NCBI RefSeq assembly: GCF_003583925.1
Contig: NZ_QYCN01000031.1
Coordinates: 17,842 to 81,841 of the forward strand
Origin: Hymenobacter rubripertinctus
GTDB taxonomy: Bacteria > Bacteroidota > Bacteroidia > Cytophagales > Hymenobacteraceae
Direction of reading: 5' to 3'
DNA: 64,000 nt
Each line of letters starts with the position of its first letter. The first letter of the stretch is position 1. The notes below the pieces were generated by a model. That model searched no databases. It was not told where the DNA came from and was given only the letters and a program-made list of their open reading frames with translations. Shown here piece by piece: positions 1-8,519 of this stretch. Position numbers and translations under genes: made by a program.

Positions 1-1543
1 GGGGGTGGTCGGTGGTGATTTGCAGAAACAGGCCGTTGTCGGGGCCACCCTTATGGTACTGGCCGGTAGAGTGCAGAAAGCGGGGGCCGTAACCTGCGGC
101 CGTGGCCAGGTGCAGGCGTTGCTGCACGAGGGCGCGCAACCCATCGAGCGTGGTATTCAGGGCCGGCGTTTCCATCAGGTAGGCCTGAAGGCAGAGGAAA
201 TCGTTGGCCTTGGCCTGCCCAAAAAAGGTGCCCAGCACTTCGGCGGCACTGCTGCCGGTTACGTCGGCGTAGTAATCGAGGCCGTCCTCGCTGACCACCG
301 GGGTGCTGGTCTGGGGCAGCTGGCCTTCAGTTTCCACCACCTGCATGAGCTGGTTGGTGGCCGTTTTGGCGGCCTGCACGTTGGGCTGGTCGAAGGGGTT
401 GATGCCGAACACGGCGCTGGCCACGGCCGTAGCCACTTCCCAACGGAAGAACTCAGCTCCGAGGTCCAGCGGGTCGTGGAGCAGAATGGTGATAACGGGG
501 TGGCCGGCGGCTTGCAGGGCGGCCACCTGGCGGCGGTTATCCTCGTCGGGCTGGCTTTGGTAGCCCACGTACACAAACACGCGGTCGGAGCCGTACACGG
601 CCGGGCTGCCCAGCGGGTCGCCGGCTACGGGCAGAATGCCCTTGCCCTGCTTGCCAGTGCTTTCGGCAATGAGCTGCTCCAGCCACAGGCCCAGGTCGCT
701 GAGGTCGGCGGGGACCACGAGCGTGAGTTTGTCACGGCCCTGTTCGGCCAGCACACCCAGGGCGGTGCCCAGCTCCAGGCCGGGGTTGTGGTCCACGGGG
801 CCTTCCGCGCCGGTAGCGCGCATCATGACCTGGGCGCGTTCGAGCAGGGTTTTGATGTCGATGCCATAGAGGGCGGCGGGCACCAGGCCGAAGTAGGAGA
901 GGGCCGAGAAGCGGCCGCCCACCTCGCTAAAGTTCAGGAAGATACGCCGGTAGCCCTCGGCCGTAGCCTGGGTTACAAACTGGGAGCCGGGGTCGGTAAT
1001 GGCCACGAAGTTTTCGCCGGCCTTGTCGCCTTTCAGCTCTTTCAGGCGGGCGTAAAAGTAGTCGCCAAACGCCAGCGGCTCGGCCGTAGTACCCGATTTG
1101 CTGGCCACCACGAACAGGGTTTCGGCCAGGGGGACGGCCTGTTCAATCTCGCGCACCGAGCCGGGGTTGGTGGTATCGAGCACCGACAGGGGCAGGCCTT
1201 TGGCCAAATGCTCAAAGGCCTGGCGGAATACGATAGGCGTCATGGAACTGCCGCCCATGCCCATCACCACCACGTGGCGGAAGCCGGCGTCCTTCACCTC
1301 CTGCACAAACTGCTCCATCTCGGCCACGGCCGGCAGCATGGTGTCTACCACGCGCAGCCAGCCCATAAAGCTGCGGATGCTCTGCTGGCCTTCGGCGTCG
1401 GAAACCCAGAGGTCGGCTTGTTTCTGCCAGAAGCCGGCGGTGAAGTTGCGGTTACGGAAATCCTGGAGTTTGCTGTCGACGGCAGTCTGATACGAGCCGA
1501 GCTGCAGGGTCATGGTCGGCAGGGAAGCGGAAGAAGTAGCCAT
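1..1543 (-). CDS. pgi: Glucose-6-phosphate isomerase (C-terminus outside window)
   Basis: This is a phosphoglucose isomerase, which interconverts glucose-6-phosphate and fructose-6-phosphate in cytosolic glycolysis. The minus-strand frame is open from the ATG at 1543 to the window edge, about 514 codons. SIS-fold sugar-phosphate motifs are visible: GMGGSS near residues 95-100 and SKSGTT near 148-153. The segment GPRFLHSTGQYHKGGP near the visible end is, from family knowledge, characteristic of the PGI half of bifunctional transaldolase/PGI proteins. Here the protein begins directly with the PGI half, so it is either a stand-alone PGI of that lineage or has further domains beyond the window. 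An in-frame ATG at 1513 is an alternative start. A TAnnTTTG-type promoter box lies about 100 bases upstream. Confidence 0.88.
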   Translation of the reverse strand, partial: MATSSASLPTMTLQLGSYQTAVDSKLQDFRNRNFTAGFWQKQADLWVSDAEGQQSIRSFMGWLRVVDTMLPAVAEMEQFVQEVKDAGFRHVVVMGMGGSSMTPIVFRQAFEHLAKGLPLSVLDTTNPGSVREIEQAVPLAETLFVVASKSGTTAEPLAFGDYFYARLKELKGDKAGENFVAITDPGSQFVTQATAEGYRRIFLNFSEVGGRFSALSYFGLVPAALYGIDIKTLLERAQVMMRATGAEGPVDHNPGLELGTALGVLAEQGRDKLTLVVPADLSDLGLWLEQLIAESTGKQGKGILPVAGDPLGSPAVYGSDRVFVYVGYQSQPDEDNRRQVAALQAAGHPVITILLHDPLDLGAEFFRWEVATAVASAVFGINPFDQPNVQAAKTATNQLMQVVETEGQLPQTSTPVVSEDGLDYYADVTGSSAAEVLGTFFGQAKANDFLCLQAYLMETPALNTTLDGLRALVQQRLHLATAAGYGPRFLHSTGQYHKGGPDNGLFLQITTDHP

Positions 1544-1639
1544 AGGAGTTAATTCGCAAAGTGACGGTGGAAAGCCCGGCCCCGGACCTGGCCGGCGAGC
1601 GTGCCGCAATGCCAACCGGCCCGGAAGCGGTGGGCCGGG

Positions 1640-1647
1640 CAAAGGTA
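1640..1647 (-). promoter_or_regulatory. Bacteroidota -7 box upstream of pgi
   Basis: Read on the minus strand the sequence is TACCTTTG, an exact match to the Bacteroidota -7 consensus TAnnTTTG, 97 bases before the proposed ATG. No TTG -33 element is evident at the usual spacing, so this is a moderate call. Confidence 0.45.
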
Positions 1648-1696
1648 GAGAAGTCGTTACATACGCGCGGCGGGGGCCGCGGTAGGTGTCCCGGGC

Positions 1697-2170
1697 CTAG
1701 CGGGAGCGGTAATTGGGGAGCGGAATAGGAGTAGCAGCCCACTCCCGCTCCAGCCCGGCCTGCACCGGCGCGTCGTGGTGCAGCAGCCAGTCGAGGGCCC
1801 CGGCGGACTCGTTGAAAAACTGAACATCGTACTGAATAAAGTGCTGACCGGCCCGCAGCAGGCTTTCCACCACCATGTAGTTGTAATGACTGCCGGCCGG
1901 CAATACCAGGGCCAGCTGCCGGATAGCGGGCACCGATACGCGCCCCAGCCAGTTGGCGGCCAGTCAGAACTGCTCGTCCAGCCCCAGGCTGGGCAACCCG
2001 TGCAAATCAATCAGTACCGAGGCCACGGTGTGCTGTTCGACCAGCTGGGCCACAGCATTCATACTGATCTGGAAACGTGCCAGGCCCGGAACCGGCCGAT
2101 ACCACTGAAAGCGGAGCAGGAAAGAATCCGAGGCGTACTGAGCCTGAATATTGTGAAGCATGAGCAACAT
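1697..2170 (-). pseudogene. Small STAS/SpoIIAA-like protein split by an in-frame TGA
   Basis: Two open stretches, about 2170-1967 and 1963-1697, lie in the same minus-strand frame and are separated only by a TGA codon at 1966-1964. Joined, they give about 157 residues reading continuously through DEQF-stop-LAANWLG and then into an LALVLPAG strand, FFNES and a C-terminal DWLLHHD. The alternation of short hydrophobic strands and helices resembles the STAS/SpoIIAA-like fold, but this assignment rests on pattern only. The stop differs from CGA (Arg) by one base. The start could be either of the close ATGs at 2170 and 2161. It may be a recent pseudogene or a sequencing error. A TACATTTG box at 2358-2351 could drive it. 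Confidence 0.55.
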
Positions 2171-2244
2171 GGGCAAGCTGGCGCAGAAGGCAGAAGGAAA
2201 GCCGAAGCGAGACGGGCCGCTACGTACGGCAAGCCGTTCTGAAT

Positions 2245-2387
2245 CAGGGCAAACGCATGAACAGGAAGCCCTGGCGTTTCTGATGAGTGAGGGCACTTTT
2301 GCGCAATCCATTCTTAGGCTCGCTCCTTCCTGAAGGGCCTTCAAACGCGGCAAATGTATTCGACGATTTGTTCATGCGTTTGCCCTG
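2245..2387. repeat. Inverted repeat with 19-base perfect arms in a gene-free stretch
   Basis: The arms at 2245-2263 (CAGGGCAAACGCATGAACA) and 2369-2387 are exact reverse complements separated by 105 bases. They lie in the roughly 490-base gene-free stretch 2171-2664. Both arms are flanked by a copy of TTCTGAATC, in the same orientation. I see no RNA gene there. The minus-strand -7-like box TACATTTG (2358-2351) lies between the arms. The rest of the stretch is AT-richer than the neighbouring genes. Confidence 0.7.
2351..2358 (-). promoter_or_regulatory. Candidate -7 box for the broken STAS-like gene
   Basis: The minus-strand reading is TACATTTG, which fits TAnnTTTG. It lies about 180 bases upstream of the broken small gene and inside the loop of the inverted repeat at 2245-2387. 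No -33 element was identified. Confidence 0.3.
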
Positions 2388-2664
2388 GTTCTGAATCGGA
2401 TTTTGAAAATTTTCGTAAGAAATACAGCAACAACGTTTCTGTTACGCTGATATGGTGCTTATAACAGTTTGTTTTGGCTTTTACTAATGACAGATACCCG
2501 CTTAAGTTCAGTGAAGAAGAAATAATACACTTGGCCGTCGCCGGCCCTGCTACCAGCGAACTGGCAGCCGAAATGCTCAACATAGCCACTTTAGTAGTCG
2601 GCGCCGGCGCATTTCCCCTCTTCTGACGCGGGAGTTGGGGCGTAATGCCGGATATTTGGGGCGC

Positions 2665-3558
2665 ATGACGACTACCCGCACCCTCGCCCCATCGCCTGTA
2701 ACGGCTCCTGTTCCACCCGGCCTGAACCTGCTGCGCCTCAAGCTCCGGCTGATGGCGGCCGTATCCACCGACTGGGCTTTCGGGTCGGCCTGGCGGCTGT
2801 TCACTACGCCCCGCCGCCTGCCCGAAAAGCACTGGGAAGCCCCGGCCCTGGCAGAAGCCCGGCAGTTTTTTGTGCCCATGCCGGCCGGCAACGTGGCGGC
2901 TTACGAGTGGAATGCTGCCGGCACCCGCACGGTGCTGCTGGTGCACGGCTGGGAGCACCGGGCCAGTTTCTGGGGCGTGCTGGCCCGGGAGCTGGCCGCC
3001 GCCGGGCTCCGGGTGGTGGCGCTCGATGGACCGGCCCACGGCGCTTCGTACGGCCACCGCCTGACGCTGCCCGCCTACGCCCGGGCCGTGCAGGCGGTAG
3101 CCGATGCGCTGGGCGACGTGTACGGGGTGGTGGCCCACTCGTTGGGCGGGGCGGCCACGGTGGGCGTGCCGGTGCGCTTTAATGAGGGGGCGGGCGGGCA
3201 ACTTCCCCGGCTGGTGCTGCTGGCCGTGCCGGGCAGTACGGTGGCCGTAGCCCGCCGCTTCGCCGATATGCTGCAGCTGCCGCCCGCCGTGGAGGCCCGC
3301 ATGAACCGCTATATCCGGGAGCAGCACGGCCGCGATGCCGAAAGCTTCAACCTCACCCGCGCCGGCCACCGCTTCCCGGCCGACCAGGCCCTGCTGCTCC
3401 ACGATGACCAGGACGCCAGTATTCCGTTCGAAGAGGCCCGGGAAATTGCCGCCAGCTGGCCCGGTCTCGACTTCCGGGCTACCTCCGGCCTGGGCCACAA
3501 CCAGATCATGCGCGACCCGGCTGTACTGGCTCGGATAGTAGCCTTTCTGGCCGAATAG
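2665..3558 (+). CDS. Alpha/beta hydrolase
   Basis: This is a 297-residue serine hydrolase of the alpha/beta fold with unknown substrate. A strand followed by HGW (residues 94-96) forms the oxyanion region, AHSLGG holds the nucleophile Ser159, acidic residues in HDDQD lie near 246-250, and GHNQ supplies the catalytic His278. An N-terminal segment of about 75 residues precedes the hydrolase core. There is no clear signal peptide, so a cytosolic location is likely. The start was placed at ATG 2665 (MTTTRT), because the upstream ATG at 2635 adds an atypical leader. The next gene begins about 70 bases later on the same strand, so co-transcription with the PAP2 genes is possible. Esterase, lipase or dehalogenase-like activity cannot be separated from sequence alone. 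Confidence 0.88.
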   Translation: MTTTRTLAPSPVTAPVPPGLNLLRLKLRLMAAVSTDWAFGSAWRLFTTPRRLPEKHWEAPALAEARQFFVPMPAGNVAAYEWNAAGTRTVLLVHGWEHRASFWGVLARELAAAGLRVVALDGPAHGASYGHRLTLPAYARAVQAVADALGDVYGVVAHSLGGAATVGVPVRFNEGAGGQLPRLVLLAVPGSTVAVARRFADMLQLPPAVEARMNRYIREQHGRDAESFNLTRAGHRFPADQALLLHDDQDASIPFEEAREIAASWPGLDFRATSGLGHNQIMRDPAVLARIVAFLAE

Positions 3559-3625
3559 CGACGGCCCGCTTCCGCCCAACCGGGCCGCCGAGCCCGGAGG
3601 CTCCGCAAGTGCCGTCTGTTTCAGA

Positions 3626-4561
3626 TTGTCCACAGAATTGCCGGGTACCTTTCCCCCCTTTCGTTGCCGCGCCGGTACCGGCCCGGCAGTGCCTGATGCT
3701 CTCCGTCCCCTCAACCGCCCCGTTCCCTTGAGTAAGCCTTTTTTCGCTCGTCTGGCCCTGGTGCTTGCCCTAGGCAGCGCCTCGCTTTCCTCCGCCCTGG
3801 CCCAGGTGGTACCGTCGGCGGAAATCATGCCCGCCGACACCACGCACAAATTCGAAAATGTGGGGGGCATCCCGACGGTACTTAAAAAGCCCTGGTACCA
3901 GGGCAAGCTGGTGCGGGCCAGCATCGTGCCGGCGGTGCTCATTGGGTATGGGGCCTATACCTTCAACGGGGGCGGCTTTTACACCAACGAGCAGGCCAAC
4001 CGCGACATCCATAAGCTCTTCCCGACTTACCGGAGCAAGCTGGATAATGTGCTGATTCTGGCCCCGTATGCCGAACTAGGGCTGGTGGCGTTGGCCGGCA
4101 TCGAGTCGCGCGATGACCGGGTGAATACGTTGCTGGTTATTGCCAAATCGGAAGCCATTATGCTGGCCACGGTATTTGCCGTGAAGAATCTGACCCGCGA
4201 AACCCGGCCCGATGGCTCGGATAACCTCTCATTTCCGTCGGGCCACACCGCCCAGGCGTTCCTGGCGGCCAGTATCGTGCACACCGAGTTCCGCGACAAA
4301 AGCCAGTGGTACGGCATTGGAGCCTACACCATCGCCACCAGCGTGGCGGCCCTGCGCATGATCAATACCAAGCACTGGCAGAGCGACGTAGTGGCGGGCG
4401 CGGGTTTTGGCATTCTGTCGGCCCACTTGGGCTACCTTACGCACCGCAACCGCTGGGGCCGTAAGCCCCGCCTGCCCGAGGGCATGAGCTTCATGCCCAC
4501 CTGGCTGCCGGGCCCTGGTGGTGGGGCCGGGGTTGGTTTTGCCTGGCACCCGCTGAAATAA
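3626..4561 (+). CDS. PAP2-family phosphatase, exported
   Basis: This is a type 2 phosphatidic-acid-phosphatase family protein, expected to dephosphorylate lipid phosphates such as undecaprenyl pyrophosphate or phosphatidic acid at the envelope. The three PAP2 signature blocks are present: K-N-L-T-R-E-T-R-P (K-x6-RP), FPSGHT (PSGH), and R-MINTK-H-WQS-D (R-x5-H-x3-D). The first 60 or so residues of the open frame include a hydrophobic stretch ending in SSALAQ that looks like a signal peptide. The true start may therefore be the TTG at 3728, just before this stretch, instead of 3626. Family members with this layout are periplasmic or outer-membrane associated. It is followed 23 bases later by a second PAP2 gene, so the two probably form an operon. 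Confidence 0.85.
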   Translation: MSTELPGTFPPFRCRAGTGPAVPDALRPLNRPVPLSKPFFARLALVLALGSASLSSALAQVVPSAEIMPADTTHKFENVGGIPTVLKKPWYQGKLVRASIVPAVLIGYGAYTFNGGGFYTNEQANRDIHKLFPTYRSKLDNVLILAPYAELGLVALAGIESRDDRVNTLLVIAKSEAIMLATVFAVKNLTRETRPDGSDNLSFPSGHTAQAFLAASIVHTEFRDKSQWYGIGAYTIATSVAALRMINTKHWQSDVVAGAGFGILSAHLGYLTHRNRWGRKPRLPEGMSFMPTWLPGPGGGAGVGFAWHPLK

Positions 4562-4584
4562 TCGTTTTCCGCTTTCCCACCGCC

Positions 4585-5307
4585 GTGATAAAGATGCTCA
4601 TCACGCTCTATACCGACCTCCGCAAGGCCCTGCGCGGGCACGGGCATCTGGTGGCCGTGCTGCTGCTGGGCATTGGCCTGCCGTGGCTGATTTTCGTGAA
4701 CGTGGCCGAGGATATCTGGGAAAGCGGCGGCTTCATCGGCGACCAGCCGATTCTGGAGTGGCTCCACGCCCACCAGAGTCCTGGCCTCGACCAGCTGGCC
4801 CTGGCCCTGACAACGGCCGGCGGCCCTACCGTAATGGCAGTGGCAGGGGTGGGCATTGGGCTGCTGCTGCTGTGGAAGCGAGAAAAGCGCACGGCGGCGG
4901 TGTTTTTCGGGCTTTCGGTGAGTGGGGCAATGGTGCTCAACGTGGGGGCCAAGCTGCTGTTCGGGCGGGCCCGGCCGGCGCTCTGGGAGTCTATTGCGCC
5001 GGCCAAATTCTACAGCTTCCCGAGCGGGCACGCCATGGGCACGGCGGCGCTGGCGGCGGCCCTGGCTTTTCTGATGTGGCGCACGCCCTGGCGCTGGCCG
5101 GTGGTGGTGCTGGGCACGCTGTTCGCGCTGGGCGTGGGCGTTTCGCGTAATTACCTGGGCGTGCATTACCCGTCCGATGTGCTGGCCGGCTGGTTTTGCT
5201 CGGTGGGCTGGGTGGCCTCGCTGCACGTATTCTTCTCCCCCGATCTGGCCCAGATCCGCATCTGGTGGCGGGAGGGGAGCCTTTCCGTTAAAAAGTTATT
5301 ACGTTGA
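4585..5307 (+). CDS. Integral-membrane PAP2-family phosphatase
   Basis: This 240-residue protein is a membrane-embedded lipid phosphate phosphatase. It has about six hydrophobic segments and the complete PAP2 signature: KLLFGRARP, FPSGHA and R-NYLGV-H-YPS-D. It starts at GTG 4585, or at ATG 4594 three codons later, only 23 bases after the preceding PAP2 gene, which suggests a transcriptional unit. From family knowledge, such enzymes recycle undecaprenyl pyrophosphate or dephosphorylate phosphatidic acid or phosphatidylglycerophosphate. The substrate is not decided by the sequence. The two neighbours differ in architecture, one soluble and exported and one membrane-embedded, so they are not a simple recent duplication. 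Confidence 0.88.
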   Translation: MIKMLITLYTDLRKALRGHGHLVAVLLLGIGLPWLIFVNVAEDIWESGGFIGDQPILEWLHAHQSPGLDQLALALTTAGGPTVMAVAGVGIGLLLLWKREKRTAAVFFGLSVSGAMVLNVGAKLLFGRARPALWESIAPAKFYSFPSGHAMGTAALAAALAFLMWRTPWRWPVVVLGTLFALGVGVSRNYLGVHYPSDVLAGWFCSVGWVASLHVFFSPDLAQIRIWWREGSLSVKKLLR

Positions 5308-5403
5308 GAAGTGAGCGAACCGGGACCCGGCGTTCAACAACAGCATCAGCGCCACCTGGCGTCACGGGCTAACTTATAAACTTGCTCACTTCCCAACCAA
5401 CGC

Positions 5404-5820
5404 ATGTGGTGGATATACGCGTTACTCTCGGCCCTGTTCGCGGCCCTGACGGCCGTGCTGGCCAAAATCGGTATCAAAGGAGTCGACTCCAACCTGGCCA
5501 CGGCGGTGCGCACGGCTGTGGTGCTGGTGCTGGCCTGGGGCATTGTGTATTTCCGGGGCGGGCTGGAAGGAATTCACGCCCTGACGCGCACCAACTGGCT
5601 GTTTCTGGTGCTCTCGGGCGTGGCCACGGGGCTGTCGTGGGTGTTCTACTTCCGGGCTTTGCAGCTGGGCAAAGTCTCGCAGGTGGCGCCCGTCGATAAG
5701 CTCAGCGTGGCGCTGGCCATCGGATTGTCGGTGTTGTTTCTGGGCGAAAAACTGACCCTGCACACCGGTATCGGGGCCGGCCTGATCATCATCGGTACCC
5801 TGGTACTGATCTGGGGGTGA
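5404..5820 (+). CDS. Half-size EamA/DMT-family transporter
   Basis: This is a 138-residue inner-membrane protein with four to five hydrophobic segments, equal to one EamA repeat; most family members carry two tandem repeats. The order is a GxxSALFAALTAVLAKIG-like first helix, the motif FYFRALQLGKVSQVAPVDKL near residues 81-100, and a final helix preceded by LGEKLT. Single-domain EamA proteins are known and are thought to work as dimers. The substrate is unknown. The gene stands alone between the PAP2 pair and a convergent hydrolase, whose stop is only about 20 bases away. Confidence 0.85.
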   Translation: MWWIYALLSALFAALTAVLAKIGIKGVDSNLATAVRTAVVLVLAWGIVYFRGGLEGIHALTRTNWLFLVLSGVATGLSWVFYFRALQLGKVSQVAPVDKLSVALAIGLSVLFLGEKLTLHTGIGAGLIIIGTLVLIWG

Positions 5821-5840
5821 AACGGGGAGTAATTCACTCC

Positions 5841-6800
5841 CTATTTCACCGCTTCACTCTCAGCCAGCGCTGTTTCGCGAATGAAGCGGGCTACTAGTTC
5901 GGGCTGGGTGATGGGCAGCATGTGGCCGCCTTCAATCAGCCGCAGAGTAGCGCCAGGAATATTTTCGGTTAACGCCTGGCCATTAAGCTGCCAGTCGAGC
6001 ACGGCATCGTGGCGGCCGTAGAGCACCCGGACGGGCAGACGCAGGTCGGGGAAACGGGCGGTGAGCGTAGGCAGGTAGCTGGGCAGGAATTCCAGATCGG
6101 CAATGGTGGCCAGGAACTGGGCCGGCTGGAGGCTGAGCATGCCGCCGCCCCTGGTAGCGTAGTCGCGGGGTGGGGTTTCGGGGCGGAACAGGGCCTGCAT
6201 CACCTGGGGGCTGCGGCGTATGGAAAGCGGGGTAGCTACTGTCCAGGCCACGAGCTGGCGCTTCCAGCGCGAGGGAATCAGCAGCCGCTGAAAAATGGCA
6301 GGCACCGTTTCGGGCAGCGCCGCGAGGGGGGAAATCAGGGCTAAGCCAGACACTAGTTTTGGGTGGTTGAGGGCCAGCGCCAGCACCACGGCCCCGCCCA
6401 AAGAGTGCCCCACCACCAGTGGCCGGCCCAGCTCCAGGCGGGTAATCAGCTCGGCCAGCGCATCGGCCTGACTAGCCAGATCGGAGCTGGCCAGCGCCGC
6501 GGAGTACCCCGACCCCGGCCGATCAACGACGACGACCCGAAAATCTTCCGCCAGCCGCTCAGCCACGGCGTAGTTGAACTGCCCCATCTGGCCACCCAGC
6601 CCGTGCACCAGCAGCAGCACCGGCCCCGCGCCTTGCTCGCGCACATGCAGACGGCCGTGAGGCAAGTCCACGAACGAGCCGCTGGGCGGCAGTGCAGCCC
6701 GCACCTTCCGGGCCGTGCGGTGGGTAAACAGGACTAATCCGGCCACAATGGCGCTGCTCAGGGCCAGCAGAGAGTAAGCAGTGTTTTTGAGTAGGTTCAT
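5841..6800 (-). CDS. Membrane-anchored alpha/beta hydrolase
   Basis: This 319-residue serine hydrolase has an N-terminal hydrophobic helix (about residues 7-26) that should anchor it in the inner membrane. The catalytic pattern is complete: HGLGG at 66-70, GHSLGG with Ser133, an acidic residue in YGRHDAVLD, and EGGHMLP supplying the histidine near the C-terminus. It is the last gene of a minus-strand run that begins with TolC at 14285, and its neighbour is a Baeyer-Villiger-type monooxygenase. Such monooxygenases turn ketones into esters or lactones that a hydrolase then cleaves, so a shared pathway is plausible but inferred. A 149-base hairpin repeat separates the two genes and could uncouple their expression. 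Confidence 0.88.
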   Translation of the reverse strand: MNLLKNTAYSLLALSSAIVAGLVLFTHRTARKVRAALPPSGSFVDLPHGRLHVREQGAGPVLLLVHGLGGQMGQFNYAVAERLAEDFRVVVVDRPGSGYSAALASSDLASQADALAELITRLELGRPLVVGHSLGGAVVLALALNHPKLVSGLALISPLAALPETVPAIFQRLLIPSRWKRQLVAWTVATPLSIRRSPQVMQALFRPETPPRDYATRGGGMLSLQPAQFLATIADLEFLPSYLPTLTARFPDLRLPVRVLYGRHDAVLDWQLNGQALTENIPGATLRLIEGGHMLPITQPELVARFIRETALAESEAVK

Positions 6801-6824
6801 GAAGTTGGTTTATAGATGTTCTAA

Positions 6825-6973
6825 CGTTGGCCCCACCCCCGGCCCACCTCGCTCGATGCGCGACATCCTCCGGGAGAGGGGTGCCAGACGCGAGTTTGAG
6901 GTGTTACTGAACGCACCCCTCTCCCGGAGGATGTCGCGCATCGAGCGAGGTGGGCCGGGGGTGGGGTCAACGT
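6825..6973. repeat. Long palindrome, family A copy 1
   Basis: Two arms of about 60 bases (6825-6884 and 6913-6973) are near-perfect reverse complements around a loop of about 28 bases. The arm contains CCCCACCCCCGGCCC, CGCTCGATGCGCGACAT and GGGAGAGGGGTGC. The loop edges GTGCCAGACG and GAACGCAC are shared with the copy at 12888-12987. The outer end reaches the TGA stop of the monooxygenase gene (6975-6973). Confidence 0.9.
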
Positions 6974-8490
6974 CAGCTGGCCGACGTGGCCAGTTCACGT
7001 CCTGCCGGCTGCGGAGCCCCCGGCATTACGCCGGCGGGGCCCAATTGCAGGGTGCCGTCGTTGATGCGGGTGTAGCGGATGTTGAGCAGGTCCTTGAGGT
7101 AGTTCTGGTGCACGAACCAGGGGCGGCGCGAGCCCTGCTTGGGCAGCTCAGCGGTGGCCCGCTGCACGTAGCCGGAGGTGAAGTCGAGCAGGGGCTGGGG
7201 GTGCAGGTTGTCGCCGCCGTGAGGCACGGCAATGGCCAGGTGGCGGCGGTCCATGTAGCGCAGCAGGCGGCAGAAGTAGTTGGCCGTGAGGTCTACTTTC
7301 AGCGTCCAGGAGGCGTTGGTGTAGCCGAAGGCCATGATCAGGTTGGGTACGTCGCTGAGCATCATGCCCCGGTAGCTGATGGTATCAGCAGGGTGGCGCG
7401 GCTGGCCATCGATGGTGAGCGTGATGCCGCCCAGGATTTTGATTTTCAGGCCCGTGGCCAGTACCACGAGGTCGGCGGGTAGCTCGCGGCCCGATTTGAG
7501 GCGCAGGCCGGTGGGCGTGAAGTGGTCGATTTCGTCCGTCACTACCTCGGCCTGGCCCTTGCGCAGGGCCCGGAACAGGTCGCCGTCGGGCACCAGGCAC
7601 ACGCGCTGGTCCCAGGGGTTGTAGCGGGGCGTGAAGTGGGTATTCACGTCGTAATCGGGACCGAGCTGGCGCTTAGCCAGGCCCACGAGCTGCCGCTTGG
7701 CCTGGGCCGGACGGCGGCGGGCCAGCGTGTAGAGGCCGATTTGCACGAGCACGTTTTTCCAGCGCGTGAGCCGGTGGGCCAGACTGTTGGGCAGGTGGCG
7801 GTGCAGCCAGTTGGCAATTTTGTCGGCGGAAGGCTGCGAGACGATGAACGAGGGGGAGCGTTGCAGCATGGTGACGTGGGCGGCAGCTTTGGCCAGGGCC
7901 GGCACCAGCGTCACGGCCGTGGCCCCGCTGCCCAGCACCACCACCCGCTGGTTGTCGTAGTTCAGGCCCTCGGGCCAGAACTGGGGCTGCACGATGCGGC
8001 CCTGGAAATCGGCCTCGCCGGCGAAGGTGGGCCGGTGGGCTTCCTCGTAATTATAGTAGCCGCTGCACGCGTACAGAAACCGCGCCTTCAGCGTAACGCC
8101 AAGCCCGCCGTCGGCCTGCTCGGCTTCCACGGTCCAGCAGGCCTCCTGGCTGCTCCAGGCGGCGCTAACTACCTTATGACCGAAGCGAATGTGTTGCGTG
8201 ATACCGCCCTCGTGGGCTGTTTCACGGATGTAGTCGAGGATGGCGGGGCCGTCGGCAATGGCTTTGGGGTTGGTCCAGGGCTTGAAGGAATAACCCAGCG
8301 TGTGCATGTCGGAATCGGAGCGCACACCGGGGTAGCGGAACAGGTCCCAGGTGCCCCCGATGGCCGCGCGGGCCTCCAGAATCAGGTAGGATTTGCCCGG
8401 GCAGCGCCGCTGGAGCACGTGGGCCGCCCCGATGCCGGAGAGGCCGGCCCCGACAATGAGTACGTCGAGCACATCGGTTTCAGTTTGCAT
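6973..8490 (-). CDS. Flavin-containing monooxygenase, Baeyer-Villiger/EtaA type
   Basis: This 505-residue protein is an FAD and NADPH dependent monooxygenase, resembling class B enzymes such as EtaA that insert oxygen next to ketones or oxidise sulphur or nitrogen. The FAD Rossmann motif GAGLSG is at residues 14-19, followed by GGTWDLFRYPGVRSDSD. A second dinucleotide motif GSGATA binds NADPH. The Baeyer-Villiger fingerprint F-x-G-x3-H-x3-W appears as FQGRIVQPQFW, so the fingerprint histidine is replaced by glutamine (codon CAG). The start was taken at ATG 8490 because the FAD motif then lies at the usual distance; an in-frame ATG at 8517 is an alternative. Its 3' end meets a long palindrome. 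Partner genes are the upstream RND efflux operon and the downstream hydrolase. Confidence 0.88.
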   Translation of the reverse strand: MQTETDVLDVLIVGAGLSGIGAAHVLQRRCPGKSYLILEARAAIGGTWDLFRYPGVRSDSDMHTLGYSFKPWTNPKAIADGPAILDYIRETAHEGGITQHIRFGHKVVSAAWSSQEACWTVEAEQADGGLGVTLKARFLYACSGYYNYEEAHRPTFAGEADFQGRIVQPQFWPEGLNYDNQRVVVLGSGATAVTLVPALAKAAAHVTMLQRSPSFIVSQPSADKIANWLHRHLPNSLAHRLTRWKNVLVQIGLYTLARRRPAQAKRQLVGLAKRQLGPDYDVNTHFTPRYNPWDQRVCLVPDGDLFRALRKGQAEVVTDEIDHFTPTGLRLKSGRELPADLVVLATGLKIKILGGITLTIDGQPRHPADTISYRGMMLSDVPNLIMAFGYTNASWTLKVDLTANYFCRLLRYMDRRHLAIAVPHGGDNLHPQPLLDFTSGYVQRATAELPKQGSRRPWFVHQNYLKDLLNIRYTRINDGTLQLGPAGVMPGAPQPAGRELATSAS

Positions 8491-8519
8491 ACAGCGAAGA
8501 GGATAGTCAGATTCCAACG

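Noticed and set aside
5..1552. Long plus-strand open frame of 515 codons over the start of the window
   Set aside because: The composition is typical of a shadow in high-GC DNA, with no recognisable motifs. The minus strand encodes a convincing phosphoglucose isomerase with SIS motifs.
2341..3942. Minus-strand open frame of 533 codons opposite the alpha/beta hydrolase
   Set aside because: It has low-complexity Gly, Arg, Pro and His content and no family motifs, while the plus-strand hydrolase shows a full catalytic triad.
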